DNA of 64,000 nucleotides from Paraglaciecola chathamensis S18K6. GTDB lineage: Bacteria > Pseudomonadota > Gammaproteobacteria > Enterobacterales > Alteromonadaceae. The position numbers and the translations under genes were made by a program. The stretch covers positions 1 through 64,000 of the forward strand of contig BAEM01000020.1 of assembly GCA_000314955.1 (NCBI GenBank), read 5' to 3'. Below, in pieces: positions 45,833 to 54,999 of this stretch. Numbering within the stretch: position 1 is the first letter of the stretch; every line of letters begins with the position of its first letter. The notes under the pieces were generated by a model. It saw nothing but the letters and a program-made list of their open reading frames with translations, searched no databases and was not told where the DNA came from.

Positions 45833-46168
45833 TTAATTAACCTTAATCGAGCCTTTTGTAGCTTGGGAGTAGATGGTGTAGGGCAGTAAAAGTGTGTCTG
45901 TAGCGGCAGAAAATGCGCTATCAATCAGTAAATAAGGCACCCCATTAAAGGAATCCCCCATATTTAGCGTTTGACTTGGCTCGCCGTACATTAAACAAAC
46001 GTTGTGGCTGAGCCCGCTGTATACCCGCGGAATACTATTACAGTAGCTCTTTTTATCATAGTAGGCGATGTCGACGTGATTTCCTTTGGGGGCGAGCGTT
46101 TTCACCGTAGCGCATGCGTGGCATAGGAAAAGTAAAAATAATACAGCCAGCGTCCTTTTATTACTCAT
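45833..46168 (-). CDS. YceK/YidQ-family lipoprotein
   Basis: 111 residues, lipoprotein signal with lipobox CHAC (LFLLFLCHACATVKTLAP). The pattern of PRVYSGLSHNVCLM, then DSAFSAATDTLLLPYTIY, matches the YceK/YidQ small lipoprotein family in which a short hydrophobic TLLLPYT motif is typical. Function unknown. Confidence 0.8.
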   Translation of the reverse strand: MSNKRTLAVLFLLFLCHACATVKTLAPKGNHVDIAYYDKKSYCNSIPRVYSGLSHNVCLMYGEPSQTLNMGDSFNGVPYLLIDSAFSAATDTLLLPYTIYSQATKGSIKVN

Positions 46169-46299
46169 GAGTGAATCTATTCTTAGTAAAAGATTTTTTT
46201 ACCATACAGTGAATGTAAAAGCGAACATTTCTTACCTTCAGGTTGGCTGGTATTTCACTCATATAAAACATGCCCCGTACCTTTGTAGCGCATGTTTGT

Positions 46300-46545
46300 T
46301 CAATATATGATTTTTAATGCAATATAAGGAATCAAGTTAAAGACAAAAATAAGCAATTTATACTGTGCCAAATAATTCATGTACATGCTTTTTAATCGAG
46401 GTACCGGAACGCCAAACAGCCTGCTATGAATGGAAGTGATTTTGTCTCCCCACCATATCAAAGCCAACGAGGCTGCACTCAACACACCAACATTGATCAA
46501 TGACATCCAGCCAAATATTTCACTTAACAGTATGGAATTTTGCAT
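46300..46545 (-). CDS. Small membrane protein (DUF6868-like)
   Basis: 81 residues with two hydrophobic segments (EIFGWMSLINVGVLSAASLA and YKLLIFVFNLIPYIALKIIY) and a basic loop between. Resembles the DUF6868 group of small inner-membrane proteins. Stands about 80 bp before the following STAS-like gene on the same strand. Function unknown. Confidence 0.65.
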   Translation of the reverse strand: MQNSILLSEIFGWMSLINVGVLSAASLALIWWGDKITSIHSRLFGVPVPRLKSMYMNYLAQYKLLIFVFNLIPYIALKIIY

Positions 46546-46627
46546 ATTGATTTCCTTTATTTACCCTGTTTTATTGCATAATACTTGGCCTTTCGACCCC
46601 ACTACCGATACATATGGCGTGTTAGCC

Positions 46628-46996
46628 CTATTCACTTTTAACCCAAGCCCATGCTTTGTTTAGCTCGTTTACATCGAAATACTTTTCCTCGATATTAACC
46701 ACTTTGGCAAAAGGGCTGTCAATTTCTACCAGCCACTTTATCACTCTACGAGTTGATACAATGGCAAGTTTATCTATATGCTTAAGATGACCGAACGTCC
46801 ACTTAAGGTCTTCATAAGCGGCCTTTAAACCTATATCAAAGTTATCATCAATTAAGACTAAGACATTGATTTTATCGTGCTGCGCGATCAATGCATTAAA
46901 AGTGCTGATCCACTTTTCCTCTTCAGCCTGATCAACTTTACCTGTCACCATAATCCCAATGGTGGCACCTTCGCTCTCAGGTAACTGCGTTATCAT
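46628..46996 (-). CDS. SpoIIAA-like (STAS/SEC14) domain protein
   Basis: About 122 residues from the ATG at 46996 (MITQLPESEGATIGIMVTGK). The order of TIGIMVTGKVDQAEEEKWIS, INVLVLIDDNFDIGLKAAYE, DLKWTFGHLKHIDKLAIVST and a C-terminal amphipathic helix fits the SpoIIAA-like family (PF11964). Distinct from the pair at 14311/15262 at sequence level though similar in pattern. Cytosolic; role unknown. The longer frame to 47098 looks non-coding. Confidence 0.75.
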   Translation of the reverse strand: MITQLPESEGATIGIMVTGKVDQAEEEKWISTFNALIAQHDKINVLVLIDDNFDIGLKAAYEDLKWTFGHLKHIDKLAIVSTRRVIKWLVEIDSPFAKVVNIEEKYFDVNELNKAWAWVKSE

Positions 46997-47257
46997 AAAG
47001 CCCCTCCCGTTTATATTTTCGCCTACAATAAACATGCGGAGTAACCCAGCTAATTCAAGCCCCTTGCTGCCCAATTCTGATGATTTGCACCATAGCATTA
47101 ACCAAGCTGGGCGCCAAACGGCCCAGCGTTATTTGCCCTATACGGCTGCGAGCTGCGACCAAGTATCCCTGTATGGCTCGAGCGTCATGTTGCGCTCTTC
47201 GTGCTTAAATAACATACTGTCTTGACGAAATAAACAACAGCACGGTATTACTCTACT

Positions 47258-48552
47258 ATGTGGAAAATAATGATAACAAAGCACTTAGTTCACTTATGTT
47301 TAAGCGCGGTATGCGCGTCTGCGTTATGGGGTTGCGGTGGCTCTGGGGACTCACTTTCCACAACAACTGCTACAACACAAGATCAAACCATAACCAGCAA
47401 CACAAACGAGGAAGGCTCACCTGATGATCAAAGCGTCACCTCGCCGTTTAATTCCTTTGACAGCGTATCGAGTGTCACCCTATCTGCTGATGGGCCAAAC
47501 GCAGGCTTGAGTGCTTATGACCTAATTGAGAATGTTTTTGCTGCAGGGTCGATAGAGGCGCCTGATATGTACCCGACCGACCACACAGAGGTTGCGCATA
47601 TTGTTGAAGATAGCGATAACATGGTGGGTCCTCACTTCGTGTTTCTGGCGCACAAAGCATTAGATTTCAATAAAGGCGTTGAGTCTGACCGACAACGCAA
47701 TGAAATAAAAACCTATGACAAGTCGCCTACCGCACTCAAAGGTTACCAAGGCGAAACGATGCAGTTTAGTTGGAAATTTAAAATATCAAATGAACTAGAA
47801 TTATCGAAAAAATTCAGCCACTTTTTCCAGCTTAAAGCCAAAAACGTTAGCCAAGACAATAGCAACGGCAATGACGACCAGCCAATGATTACGCTTTCAG
47901 GGGTGGATAATACCAATCCGCATTAATAAGTGCCCCCTCAGAATGCGTCCAGCGGTTTTTGATTAAGGCGTCGCTATAAAGTAATGGTTGTTCCCTTTCG
48001 AGTAGTGAGAACGCAGAGCAAAAGCTGCTGGGGCATTCCTTTCAGGCGAGTTTTAAAAGGGCTTACACTGCGTTGCATGACTTCGAAAGAGAACAACTAT
48101 TCATTCAGTCATGCGCCTTGTTTAAGCCCTTTTAAACTCTCGCTGAGTGATCACTTATTAACGTGGAATGGTATAAAGACAGTACCGGCAATGAACTACA
48201 AGTTCGCTACAGCAAAGGGTTTAACGCTGATGGCACAAGTACCAGCGACATTTACTTAATAAAAGCCGACTGGTCATCCATCACTGACGAGTGGCTAAAT
48301 ATCACAGTACAAGCGACCTTTGCCGAAGAAGGTGCTTTTTACATGCAAATATCTCGCATGCAAGACAATGCTATTTTAGTTGATATTAATGAGCCCGTTA
48401 TCGATATGTGGCGCGGTGTATCAAGTGAAGACTTTGTGAGACCTAAATGGGGAATTTATCGCTCGTTAGCAGATGGCGACAGTTTGCGCTCAGAAGAAGA
48501 ACAAGTCCGTTTTGCTGATTTTGTAGTAGAAAAAGGCACTGCTGGAAATTAA
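47258..48552 (+). pseudogene. Polysaccharide-lyase-like lipoprotein gene split by a miniature element
   Basis: Two collinear fragments (47258-47926 and about 48175-48552) are separated by the element at 47911-48173. Removing the element and one TAA copy joins VD to KDSTGNELQVRY in frame and gives a protein of 342 residues with a lipoprotein signal (lipobox region ALWGC). Residues DRQRNEIKTY, FSHFFQLKAK, QPMITLSG and RPKWGIYRSLADGD are like concanavalin-fold polysaccharide lyases (PF14099-like; possibly glucuronan or heparin lyase related). As it stands the upstream part ends after VDNTNPH, so it is probably inactive. The family is inferred; the disruption is directly seen. Confidence 0.85.
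47911..48173 (+). mobile_element. Miniature inverted-repeat element, copy 3 (inside a gene)
   Basis: 263 bp, same ends as the other copies (TACCAATCCGCATTAATAAG at the left; complement of TACCATTCCACGTTAATAAG at the right). Target duplication TAA at 47908-47910 and 48174-48176. Position and frame show precise insertion into a coding sequence, which fixes both the element borders and the 3-bp duplication. Confidence 0.93.
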
Positions 48553-48602
48553 ATAAAATACTTCCATGAGCCTGAAAACATTGCTCATCAAAGTTGTTTT
48601 AA

Positions 48603-49505
48603 CGCTATATCAAGGACAAGCATTTACAAACTATTAATTGCCAGCCTACCTTTTTAAAAGGCGCGGCATATGTACTTGATAAAACCAGCAATCACGAAGG
48701 GAGAGTGATGACTGACATCGATATATTAGTTTACAAAGACGATTTAGCTCTGGTAGAAACAACCTTAAAACGCTACGGTTGGGTTGAAAAGAAATTAGAT
48801 GATTACGACCAACAATATTATCGTAAATAGGCTCATGAACTCCCCCCTTTCAATCATCCCGAGCGTGGCGTGACATTAGATATTCATCATACGATTATCC
48901 CTCCAATTTCAGGCATAGAAATCCGTGAACGTTTGCTATTTGGTACCACTAAACACACTGAGAGTGGCAAAACTACCCTTAGCGACCCCATGATGGTAAT
49001 CCACTGCATCATTCATTTATTCTACAATAAAGATTACGAAAAGAGCTTTCGCGATATATTTGATATTCACCTGTTATTAACTGATTATCAAGAGAAATAT
49101 CAACTAACTTCTATCTGTCAACTAGCGGATGAATTAGGCTTTAGCAAAGAGATATATTATGCCTGCGCGCTAACTGATGCTATTTTCAAAACGCAAAGAG
49201 TGAAGAATTTAACAGGCCAAAGTGCGCGCTATACTCACGTAACGACAACGAACTTCTTTATCAAAAATATTATATTGCCCGCAATAATGCCCCATCACGA
49301 TCTCATCAATACACCTTGGAATAACTTTGCGCGCACGATAATGTTTTTGCGAGGCCACTATCTTAAGAAGCCTTTGAAAGTGCTAGTGCCACATATTTGG
49401 GTTAAATTTAATAGAGCTCTTGTAATGCTCGTAATGGGACCACACCACTACGAAAAACACCCCTCCTCCCCGCATATAAAAGCCCTCTTAGCCTCCAGAA
49501 CATAA
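48603..49505 (+). pseudogene. Nucleotidyltransferase-family pseudogene (in-frame TAG)
   Basis: The frame starting before LKGAAYVLDKTSNHEGRVMT and DIDILVYKDD reads like the uncharacterised nucleotidyltransferase family (NTP_transf_5: an LKGAA motif and the acidic DiDilV). It is interrupted by TAG at 48828-48830 (YYRK stop AHELPPFNHPERG), where a single change from a Trp codon is the simplest cause, then remains open to 49505. No start with a ribosome site was found upstream in this frame, so the 5' end also seems lost. Neighbouring mobile DNA supports decay. Confidence 0.65.
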
Positions 49506-49587
49506 TGAAGACACCCATGTTAAAAATGGTTAATTTTCATCCCTCAACTACACTTGATGCGTGTTCTACATTATTGGGTCGACTGTT

Positions 49588-50571
49588 ATGCCTCAGTCAC
49601 GAAAAAGCCAAGTCAGCTTAATTGATACGCCTTATTATCACTGTGTGTCCCGTTGTGTTCGCCAGTCTTTCTTATGTGGTACAAACACGCTGACAGGGCA
49701 GAGCTATGAACATCGTCGTGGCTGGGTAGAAGCGCGTTTGTTGTTTTTATCTACCGTGTTCGCAATTGATATCTGCGCTTACGCAGTGATGAGTAATCAT
49801 ACCCATGTGGTGCTTTGTGTGGATAAAGCCTTAGCTGATAAATGGGATACCGAATCGGTGCTAAAGCGTTATCACACGCTTCATAAAGGTACGTTACTGA
49901 CTCAAAAATTTATAAACGGGGATACCCTAACCCAAGGAGAGTTAATCACCCTTGATGACACCGTTGAAATTTACAGAAAACGTTTATACGACATCAGCTG
50001 GTTCATGCGTGACTTGAATGAGCACATTGCCCGTCAAGCCAATAAAGAAGATGACTGCACAGGCCGGTTTTGGGAAGGGCGATTTAAATCACAAGCCCTA
50101 TTAGAAGAAAGTGCAGTACTAGCGTGTATGGCCTATGTGGATTTAAACCCGATTAGAGCGAAGATAGCCAAAACACCTGAAACAGCAAAACACACCAGCA
50201 TCAAAAAGCGTCTTCACGCCGCTAAACATCATCACGCTCAACCAAGTACGCTAATGCCCTTTGTGGGAAGCTCAAGGGAAAATATGCCCAAAGGAATAGC
50301 TTACTTCCTCAAAGACTACTGTGAGCTTATCGATACCACAGGTCGCTGTATTCGTGATGACAAGCCTGGCTATATCTATAACACTCAAAGCCCTATTCTA
50401 GAAAGACTAGGGTTAGACTCAGCACAGTGGTTAGCCTTAACCACTGAATTTGAAAAACACTTCTGCTACGCAGCAGGTGCAGAGCAAATGATGAATGCGT
50501 TCAAGCGTCACACTCATCATCAACGAATACGCGGGATGGGCAAAGCAAAAGAGCTGCTAAAGCGCGCTTAA
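49588..50571 (+). CDS. RAYT/IS200-like Y1-type transposase
   Basis: About 327 residues from the ATG at 49588 (MPQSRKSQVSLIDTPYYHCV). The HUH-type motif NHTHVVLCVD, the DIDAYAVMSNHTH-like context, and a downstream ARQANKEDDCTGRFWEGRFK with YVDLNPIRAKIAK match the REP-associated tyrosine transposase/IS200-like superfamily. The catalytic Tyr would be within the ACMAYVDLNPIR region. The gene is bordered by the repeats GACACCCATG (49510-49519) and CATGGGTGTC-type (50799-50844), like the cluster at 26 kb. Probably a single-copy domesticated transposase that mobilises these repeats. Confidence 0.87.
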   Translation: MPQSRKSQVSLIDTPYYHCVSRCVRQSFLCGTNTLTGQSYEHRRGWVEARLLFLSTVFAIDICAYAVMSNHTHVVLCVDKALADKWDTESVLKRYHTLHKGTLLTQKFINGDTLTQGELITLDDTVEIYRKRLYDISWFMRDLNEHIARQANKEDDCTGRFWEGRFKSQALLEESAVLACMAYVDLNPIRAKIAKTPETAKHTSIKKRLHAAKHHHAQPSTLMPFVGSSRENMPKGIAYFLKDYCELIDTTGRCIRDDKPGYIYNTQSPILERLGLDSAQWLALTTEFEKHFCYAAGAEQMMNAFKRHTHHQRIRGMGKAKELLKRA

Positions 50572-50749
50572 ATCAATTTCAACAAATACACTTAATGCAC
50601 AGCTTGTGAAGCCGGCGCTTGTCAAAAGCTGCGCAATCGTCGCTGTTTTCCCTTATCAACACCTGAAATCCAAGTAAAAGTTCCTTTTCAAATAACAGAA
50701 ACCTGAATCAATACATCTTGAGGCGTGTTTTTACAAATATAATTTTTAG

Positions 50750-50844
50750 AATGGCTGTCTCAATAAATTTTAGTTCAATTGCGGATCAAAATTTTAAACA
50801 TGGGTGTCTCTATAAGTTAACTTGGGTGTCTCTATAAGTTTTAG
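50750..50844. repeat. REP-like repeats downstream of the RAYT gene
   Basis: Three variants in line: ATGGCTGTCTCAATAAATTT at about 50750, CATGGGTGTCTCTATAAG at 50799-50816 and CTTGGGTGTCTCTATAAG at 50821-50838. The reverse complement of the second is GACACCCATG, found upstream of the transposase and at 26 kb. The 295-bp stretch 50572-50866 holds no other feature. Confidence 0.8.
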
Positions 50845-50866
50845 TGCAGATATTCCGGCTAGCTTA

Positions 50867-51751
50867 TTAAGACAATTGTTTCTTCGCGACGTCCTTTATG
50901 CATTGACTAAGCTCCCCGAGCGCATCCGATTCAAGTTCAATCCAGTGCCAAAACAGCGAGACAGCAAGGTGTTTATCTGGAAAGAGGGGCACCAACTGCC
51001 CTGAAGCGACTTCATGTTTCACTTGCAGTACAGGCAATAATGCCCACGCAACACCTGCTACGGCCATTTGCAAAAAGCCATAGGAAGACGGATACCAATG
51101 GCAATGCTTAAGTGTCGGGGCAACGCCTAGGCACTCACTCTGGTATTGCGTCAATAGCGCAACGTCGAATTCGTCATAGAGTAATCCAGGAGCCGAAAAC
51201 ACTTCATTTGGCGATAGGCCCTTGGTCAGGTATCGCGCTATGTACGCAGGAGACGCGTAAAGCTGATAATTCATATTTCCTAATCGAGCAGACTCGCCAC
51301 CTGTTATCGGCGTGCCCGTTTGGCTAATGCAGCCCATCACCTTTCCCTGTTGAAGTAGGGTTCGCGTCTGAGTTTGATCCGCATTAAATATATGCACTGG
51401 GTTTGAGCGCCTAAAACTAAAGCGCGCCATAACATCACTAAACCAAGTAGCCAGCACGTCATTGTTAATCGCTATGCTAAGGGGTGATGCTTCATCAGAG
51501 ATGCCTGTACGAGCACTAAGCTCGTCTTCCAATACATTGACTCTTTGTATATGAGCAAGCAACTGTTGACCTAAGGGCGTAGCTTTTAGTGGTTTTGTGC
51601 GCACCAATACAGGGCTGCCGAGGTGCAACTCAAGCCGCTTAATTTTTTGAGACACGGCGGACTGAGTAAGGTGCAAAGCTTGGGCGCCCTTATCGAAGCT
51701 ACCATAAAGGAGTACCTCGCTTAAACAATGTAGCGCGTCATAATCCAACAT
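50867..51751 (-). CDS. argP: LysR-family regulator ArgP
   Basis: 294 residues. N-terminal HTH (LYGSFDKGAQALHLTQSAVS then QKIKRLELHLG) and C-terminal substrate-binding domain. The full-length pattern matches ArgP/IciA, which activates the arginine exporter argO and responds to arginine and lysine. It is divergent from an ArgO-type exporter across 94 bp, the classic arrangement. Confidence 0.9.
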   Translation of the reverse strand: MLDYDALHCLSEVLLYGSFDKGAQALHLTQSAVSQKIKRLELHLGSPVLVRTKPLKATPLGQQLLAHIQRVNVLEDELSARTGISDEASPLSIAINNDVLATWFSDVMARFSFRRSNPVHIFNADQTQTRTLLQQGKVMGCISQTGTPITGGESARLGNMNYQLYASPAYIARYLTKGLSPNEVFSAPGLLYDEFDVALLTQYQSECLGVAPTLKHCHWYPSSYGFLQMAVAGVAWALLPVLQVKHEVASGQLVPLFPDKHLAVSLFWHWIELESDALGELSQCIKDVAKKQLS

Positions 51752-51845
51752 AAATAAAATTAATCAGTAAAAAATATTATTAATTTAATTTAAACCGCTT
51801 ACTTCGTTAATATCAAGGTTATTCAAAACATGAAGCGATAAAACA

Positions 51846-52448
51846 ATGATGACAGCGGCAATAAGTGGATTTTTGATGGGCGGCACTCTCATCATTGCAG
51901 TAGGAGCACAAAATAGTTTTCTCATCGAGCAATCGTTAAAGCGCCAGTGGGCGGGGTTATTTGTGGCCCTGTTTATCCTCAGCGACGCTATCGCGATAAG
52001 TTTTGGTGCGATGGGGTTTGGCCTTTTGTTACAGCAGCAGCCTACGCTGGTATCTGTAACAAAATGGTCTGGGGTCATTTTTTTACTGTGGCTTGCATTT
52101 AATAAACTCAAAGCGTCAATGGCGAATGATGCAATGATCGTCGCGCTTTCTAATAACAAAATACCGTTTCATCGTGCTTTGTTAACCGCGTTAGGTGTGA
52201 CATGGTTAAACCCACATTTTTACATCGACACAGTATTACTCATGGGTAATCTCGCTGGGCAATGGCAACAAGAGAAGTGGTGGTTTGTTATCGGGGGAAT
52301 TTTAGCCTCTGTGGTATGGTTCATAGGGTTAAGTGGCTTAACGTCGAAGTGCGCCAAGTGGATGGAGCGACCTAAATTTTGGCGCTGGTTCAATCGTATC
52401 AATGCCTTGGTTTTAGGTGCAATTGGCGTGCAGCTCGCCACTTTGTAA
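51846..52448 (+). CDS. argO: Arginine exporter ArgO (LysE family)
   Basis: 200 residues, about six membrane helices, LysE/ArgO family motif GGTLIIAVGAQNSFLIEQSL near the start and WLNPHFYIDTVLLMG near residue 120. Exports basic amino acids. Divergent from argP, which is likely its activator. Two adjacent ATGs at the start make the exact Met uncertain. Confidence 0.9.
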   Translation: MMTAAISGFLMGGTLIIAVGAQNSFLIEQSLKRQWAGLFVALFILSDAIAISFGAMGFGLLLQQQPTLVSVTKWSGVIFLLWLAFNKLKASMANDAMIVALSNNKIPFHRALLTALGVTWLNPHFYIDTVLLMGNLAGQWQQEKWWFVIGGILASVVWFIGLSGLTSKCAKWMERPKFWRWFNRINALVLGAIGVQLATL

Positions 52449-52467
52449 TACATGTTTTTTAAGAAGC

Positions 52468-52493
52468 AGGTCGTAAGTCATAGCTTACGACCT
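52468..52493. terminator. Inverted repeat between argO and rluB
   Basis: Perfect 10-bp stem AGGTCGTAAG / CTTACGACCT with a 6-base loop in the 56-bp gap between two convergent genes; T-runs are weak, so the terminator role is inferred. Confidence 0.5.
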
Positions 52494-52504
52494 ATAACAT
52501 GAGG

Positions 52505-53374
52505 TTATTTCTTTTTCGGTCTTGGCTTAGCGCGACCTTGATTTACCTTGTGCTTTTGCACAGAGCGGCGCATGCGACTTAGGCGCACGTGATCGAGCTT
52601 GGTTTGTTTATCTTCAACTAATGATTCTTGCTCTAAGTCTAGTTGCACACTTTTACGCAAGGTATTCAAATCAGTCAGTGGCAACTCAATCCAGCCACCT
52701 TGCGGCAAGCGGTTTTGCAAATTCAGCGTGCCATAACGTACACGAATTAGGCGGCTTACTTGTAAACCCTGAGACTCCCATAATCGGCGAACTTCACGGT
52801 TTTTACCTTCAGATAGGCTCACGTTGTACCAAGAGTTCAAACTTTCGTCATCACCAGGACGCTTACGAATTTCGGTAAATTTCGACACACCATCTTCAAG
52901 TTCAACACCTTTTTTCAGGCGTTTTATCATGTCGTCTTCCACTTCACCGAATACACGTACCGCGTATTCACGCTCAATTTCGTGCTTGGGATGCATTAAG
53001 CGATTAGCTAATTCACCATCATTGGTAAACAATAGTAAACCGCTGGTGTTGATGTCTAAACGCCCTACGGCAATCCAACGGCCATTTTGAATTTTAGGTA
53101 ACCGGTCAAACACAGTGGGGCGACCCTGAGGATCTTTACGGCTACATAGTTCGCCTTCGGGTTTGTTGTACATCAACACCCGGCACATGGCGCTTTTCGC
53201 TGCCGAAGTAATCAGGTTTCCGTCGACACGAAGTTGATCCACAGGCTCAACGCGATCACCCAAGGTGGCGACTTTTCCGTTAACCGAAATGCGCCCAGAG
53301 GCTATCCATTTTTCCATCTCACGACGGGAGCCCACACCAGCATTGGCTAGAACTTTTTGTAATTTTTCACTCAT
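52505..53374 (-). CDS. rluB: 23S rRNA pseudouridine synthase RluB
   Basis: 289 residues. Forms pseudouridine at position 2605 of 23S rRNA. N-terminal S4 domain (KLQKVLANAGVGSRREMEKW) and catalytic Asp in GRLDINTSGLLLFTNDGELA, plus NREVRRLWESQGLQVSRLIR. The C-terminal tail is basic and low in complexity (VNQGRAKPRPKKK). Its start overlaps the scpB stop by one base, so it is translated with scpB and scpA. Confidence 0.95.
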   Translation of the reverse strand: MSEKLQKVLANAGVGSRREMEKWIASGRISVNGKVATLGDRVEPVDQLRVDGNLITSAAKSAMCRVLMYNKPEGELCSRKDPQGRPTVFDRLPKIQNGRWIAVGRLDINTSGLLLFTNDGELANRLMHPKHEIEREYAVRVFGEVEDDMIKRLKKGVELEDGVSKFTEIRKRPGDDESLNSWYNVSLSEGKNREVRRLWESQGLQVSRLIRVRYGTLNLQNRLPQGGWIELPLTDLNTLRKSVQLDLEQESLVEDKQTKLDHVRLSRMRRSVQKHKVNQGRAKPRPKKK

Positions 53375-54123
53375 TAGTGTAACTGCTCTCTTTGATTAGG
53401 GTTGTCAGTATTATCAAGCTTAGTCTCTTGTGCTTGCTCTGACGGTATTTGCTCTTCTGCCGATACATTTTTATCGGATGATTGCTCGCCTGCTTTTATT
53501 GGTCCGTCATTTTGCTCAGTCTTTTGCTCAGTCTTTTGCTCAGTCGTTTGGGCTGACTCAGTAATGACTCGGCGCTCATCTTGGCTATTACTCGCATCAA
53601 AGGCATCTTGACTGGGTAAGTCTTTCAGGCTCTTTAACGAAAAATAGTTTAAAAATCCTTTGGTTGTTGCATATAAAGCTGGACGACCCGGTACTTCTTT
53701 GTGCCCGACCACTTTAACCCAATCTCTTTCGATTAGGGTCTTCATGATGTTGCTACTCACTGCAACACCTCGCACATCCTCAATTTCCCCACGGGTGATG
53801 GGTTGACGATAGGCCACCATAGACAAGGTTTCCAAAAGTGCTCTTGAATACCTAGGCGCTTGCTCCTGCCACAGTTTACTGAGCCATGGGCCTAAACTAT
53901 CCATTGATTGAAAACGATAACCGCTTGCGACTTCAACCAGCTGTACGCCACGAGATTGGTACTCAAGCTGCAATTCATCTATGGCTTGTTTTAACGCTTT
54001 TTTACCGACCTTAAGGCCACTTAAAACAGTATCTTGTAACTGCTCTTGGCTAACCGGAGCGTCAGATACAAACACCGCCGCTTCAACTAACTGCTTTAAC
54101 TGCACTGGGGATATTTTTGCCAT
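53374..54123 (-). CDS. scpB: Segregation and condensation protein B
   Basis: 249 residues. Winged-helix pattern (LLETLSMVAYRQPITRGEIE and VRGVAVSSNIMKTLIERDWV). Partner of ScpA and an SMC ATPase in chromosome condensation. The C-terminal third is a low-complexity acidic/Gln/Thr-rich tail containing TEQKTEQKTEQ, encoded by a 12-bp direct repeat at 53509-53544. Placed between scpA and rluB. Confidence 0.93.
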   Translation of the reverse strand: MAKISPVQLKQLVEAAVFVSDAPVSQEQLQDTVLSGLKVGKKALKQAIDELQLEYQSRGVQLVEVASGYRFQSMDSLGPWLSKLWQEQAPRYSRALLETLSMVAYRQPITRGEIEDVRGVAVSSNIMKTLIERDWVKVVGHKEVPGRPALYATTKGFLNYFSLKSLKDLPSQDAFDASNSQDERRVITESAQTTEQKTEQKTEQNDGPIKAGEQSSDKNVSAEEQIPSEQAQETKLDNTDNPNQREQLH

Positions 54124-54981
54124 TTACTGGGGTTCTCCTGCGTGCAGCTTTACGTGAATATTTGCCATTGGCTCACTTTGCACCAACTCAACTAACTGCT
54201 CTTTGCATAACTCAAGTACAGCAAGGAATGTCACCACCACCCCTGCCCTGCCTTCACTGGCCTGAAACAAACAATCAAACCCGGTAAAGTCATGGCTGTT
54301 GAGCTTCTCTAAAATCAGTGCCATACGCTCCCGAGTTGATAACGCCTCAGGGGCAATGGAATGATGCTCAAACGCACTTGCTCGTTGCAGGACATTTTGA
54401 AAACTCACCACCAAATCTTGCAAGTTCACCTTTGGCAGAATCTTGATAGGCGTAACAGACTCACTGGTTTGCGCCTGGGCACAGAATACGTCTCGCTCTA
54501 AGCGTGGCAACGCATCCATTTCTTGCGCGGCACTTTTTATCAGTTCATATTCCTGTAAACGCCTAATCAACTCTGCTCTTGGGTCGTCTTCGTCTTCTTC
54601 TGCATCCGGTCTTTTTGGCAGCAATAATCGCGACTTAATTTCAGCTAAAATTGCAGCCATTAACAGGTACTCAGCCGCAAGCTCTAGCTTTAAATCTTTC
54701 ATCATGTCAACGTACAGCATGTATTGCTTGGTGATTTCATACACAGGCAAATTAATTAAGTCGAACTTTTGCTTGCGGATTAAGTACAACAGCAAATCTA
54801 GCGGGCCTTCAAAAGCATCTAAGATCAGCTCTAGTGCATCCGGTGGTATATATAAATCTTCAGGGTGCTCTGTAAAGGCCTGACCATTGATAAACGCCAA
54901 GGGCAAAGGCTGTTGTACGCCCTGACCTTGGTTTGTAGCTTCTTGCTGCTGTGCAGTTTGAAGCGCTTTATCAATATTCAT
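54124..54981 (-). CDS. scpA: Segregation and condensation protein A
   Basis: 285 residues, kleisin-family ScpA. Visible: ILDAFEGPLDLLLYLIRKQK and DLINLPVYEITKQYMLYVDM near the N-terminus, then LAAEYLLMAAILAEIKSRLL, and a C-terminal winged-helix segment (VVVTFLAVLELCKEQLVELV). Bridges SMC heads with ScpB. Stop at 54124 abuts scpB; start is 19 bp downstream of yciO. Confidence 0.94.
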   Translation of the reverse strand: MNIDKALQTAQQQEATNQGQGVQQPLPLAFINGQAFTEHPEDLYIPPDALELILDAFEGPLDLLLYLIRKQKFDLINLPVYEITKQYMLYVDMMKDLKLELAAEYLLMAAILAEIKSRLLLPKRPDAEEDEDDPRAELIRRLQEYELIKSAAQEMDALPRLERDVFCAQAQTSESVTPIKILPKVNLQDLVVSFQNVLQRASAFEHHSIAPEALSTRERMALILEKLNSHDFTGFDCLFQASEGRAGVVVTFLAVLELCKEQLVELVQSEPMANIHVKLHAGEPQ

Positions 54982-54999
54982 TTGTGAGTCACAGCGCGG

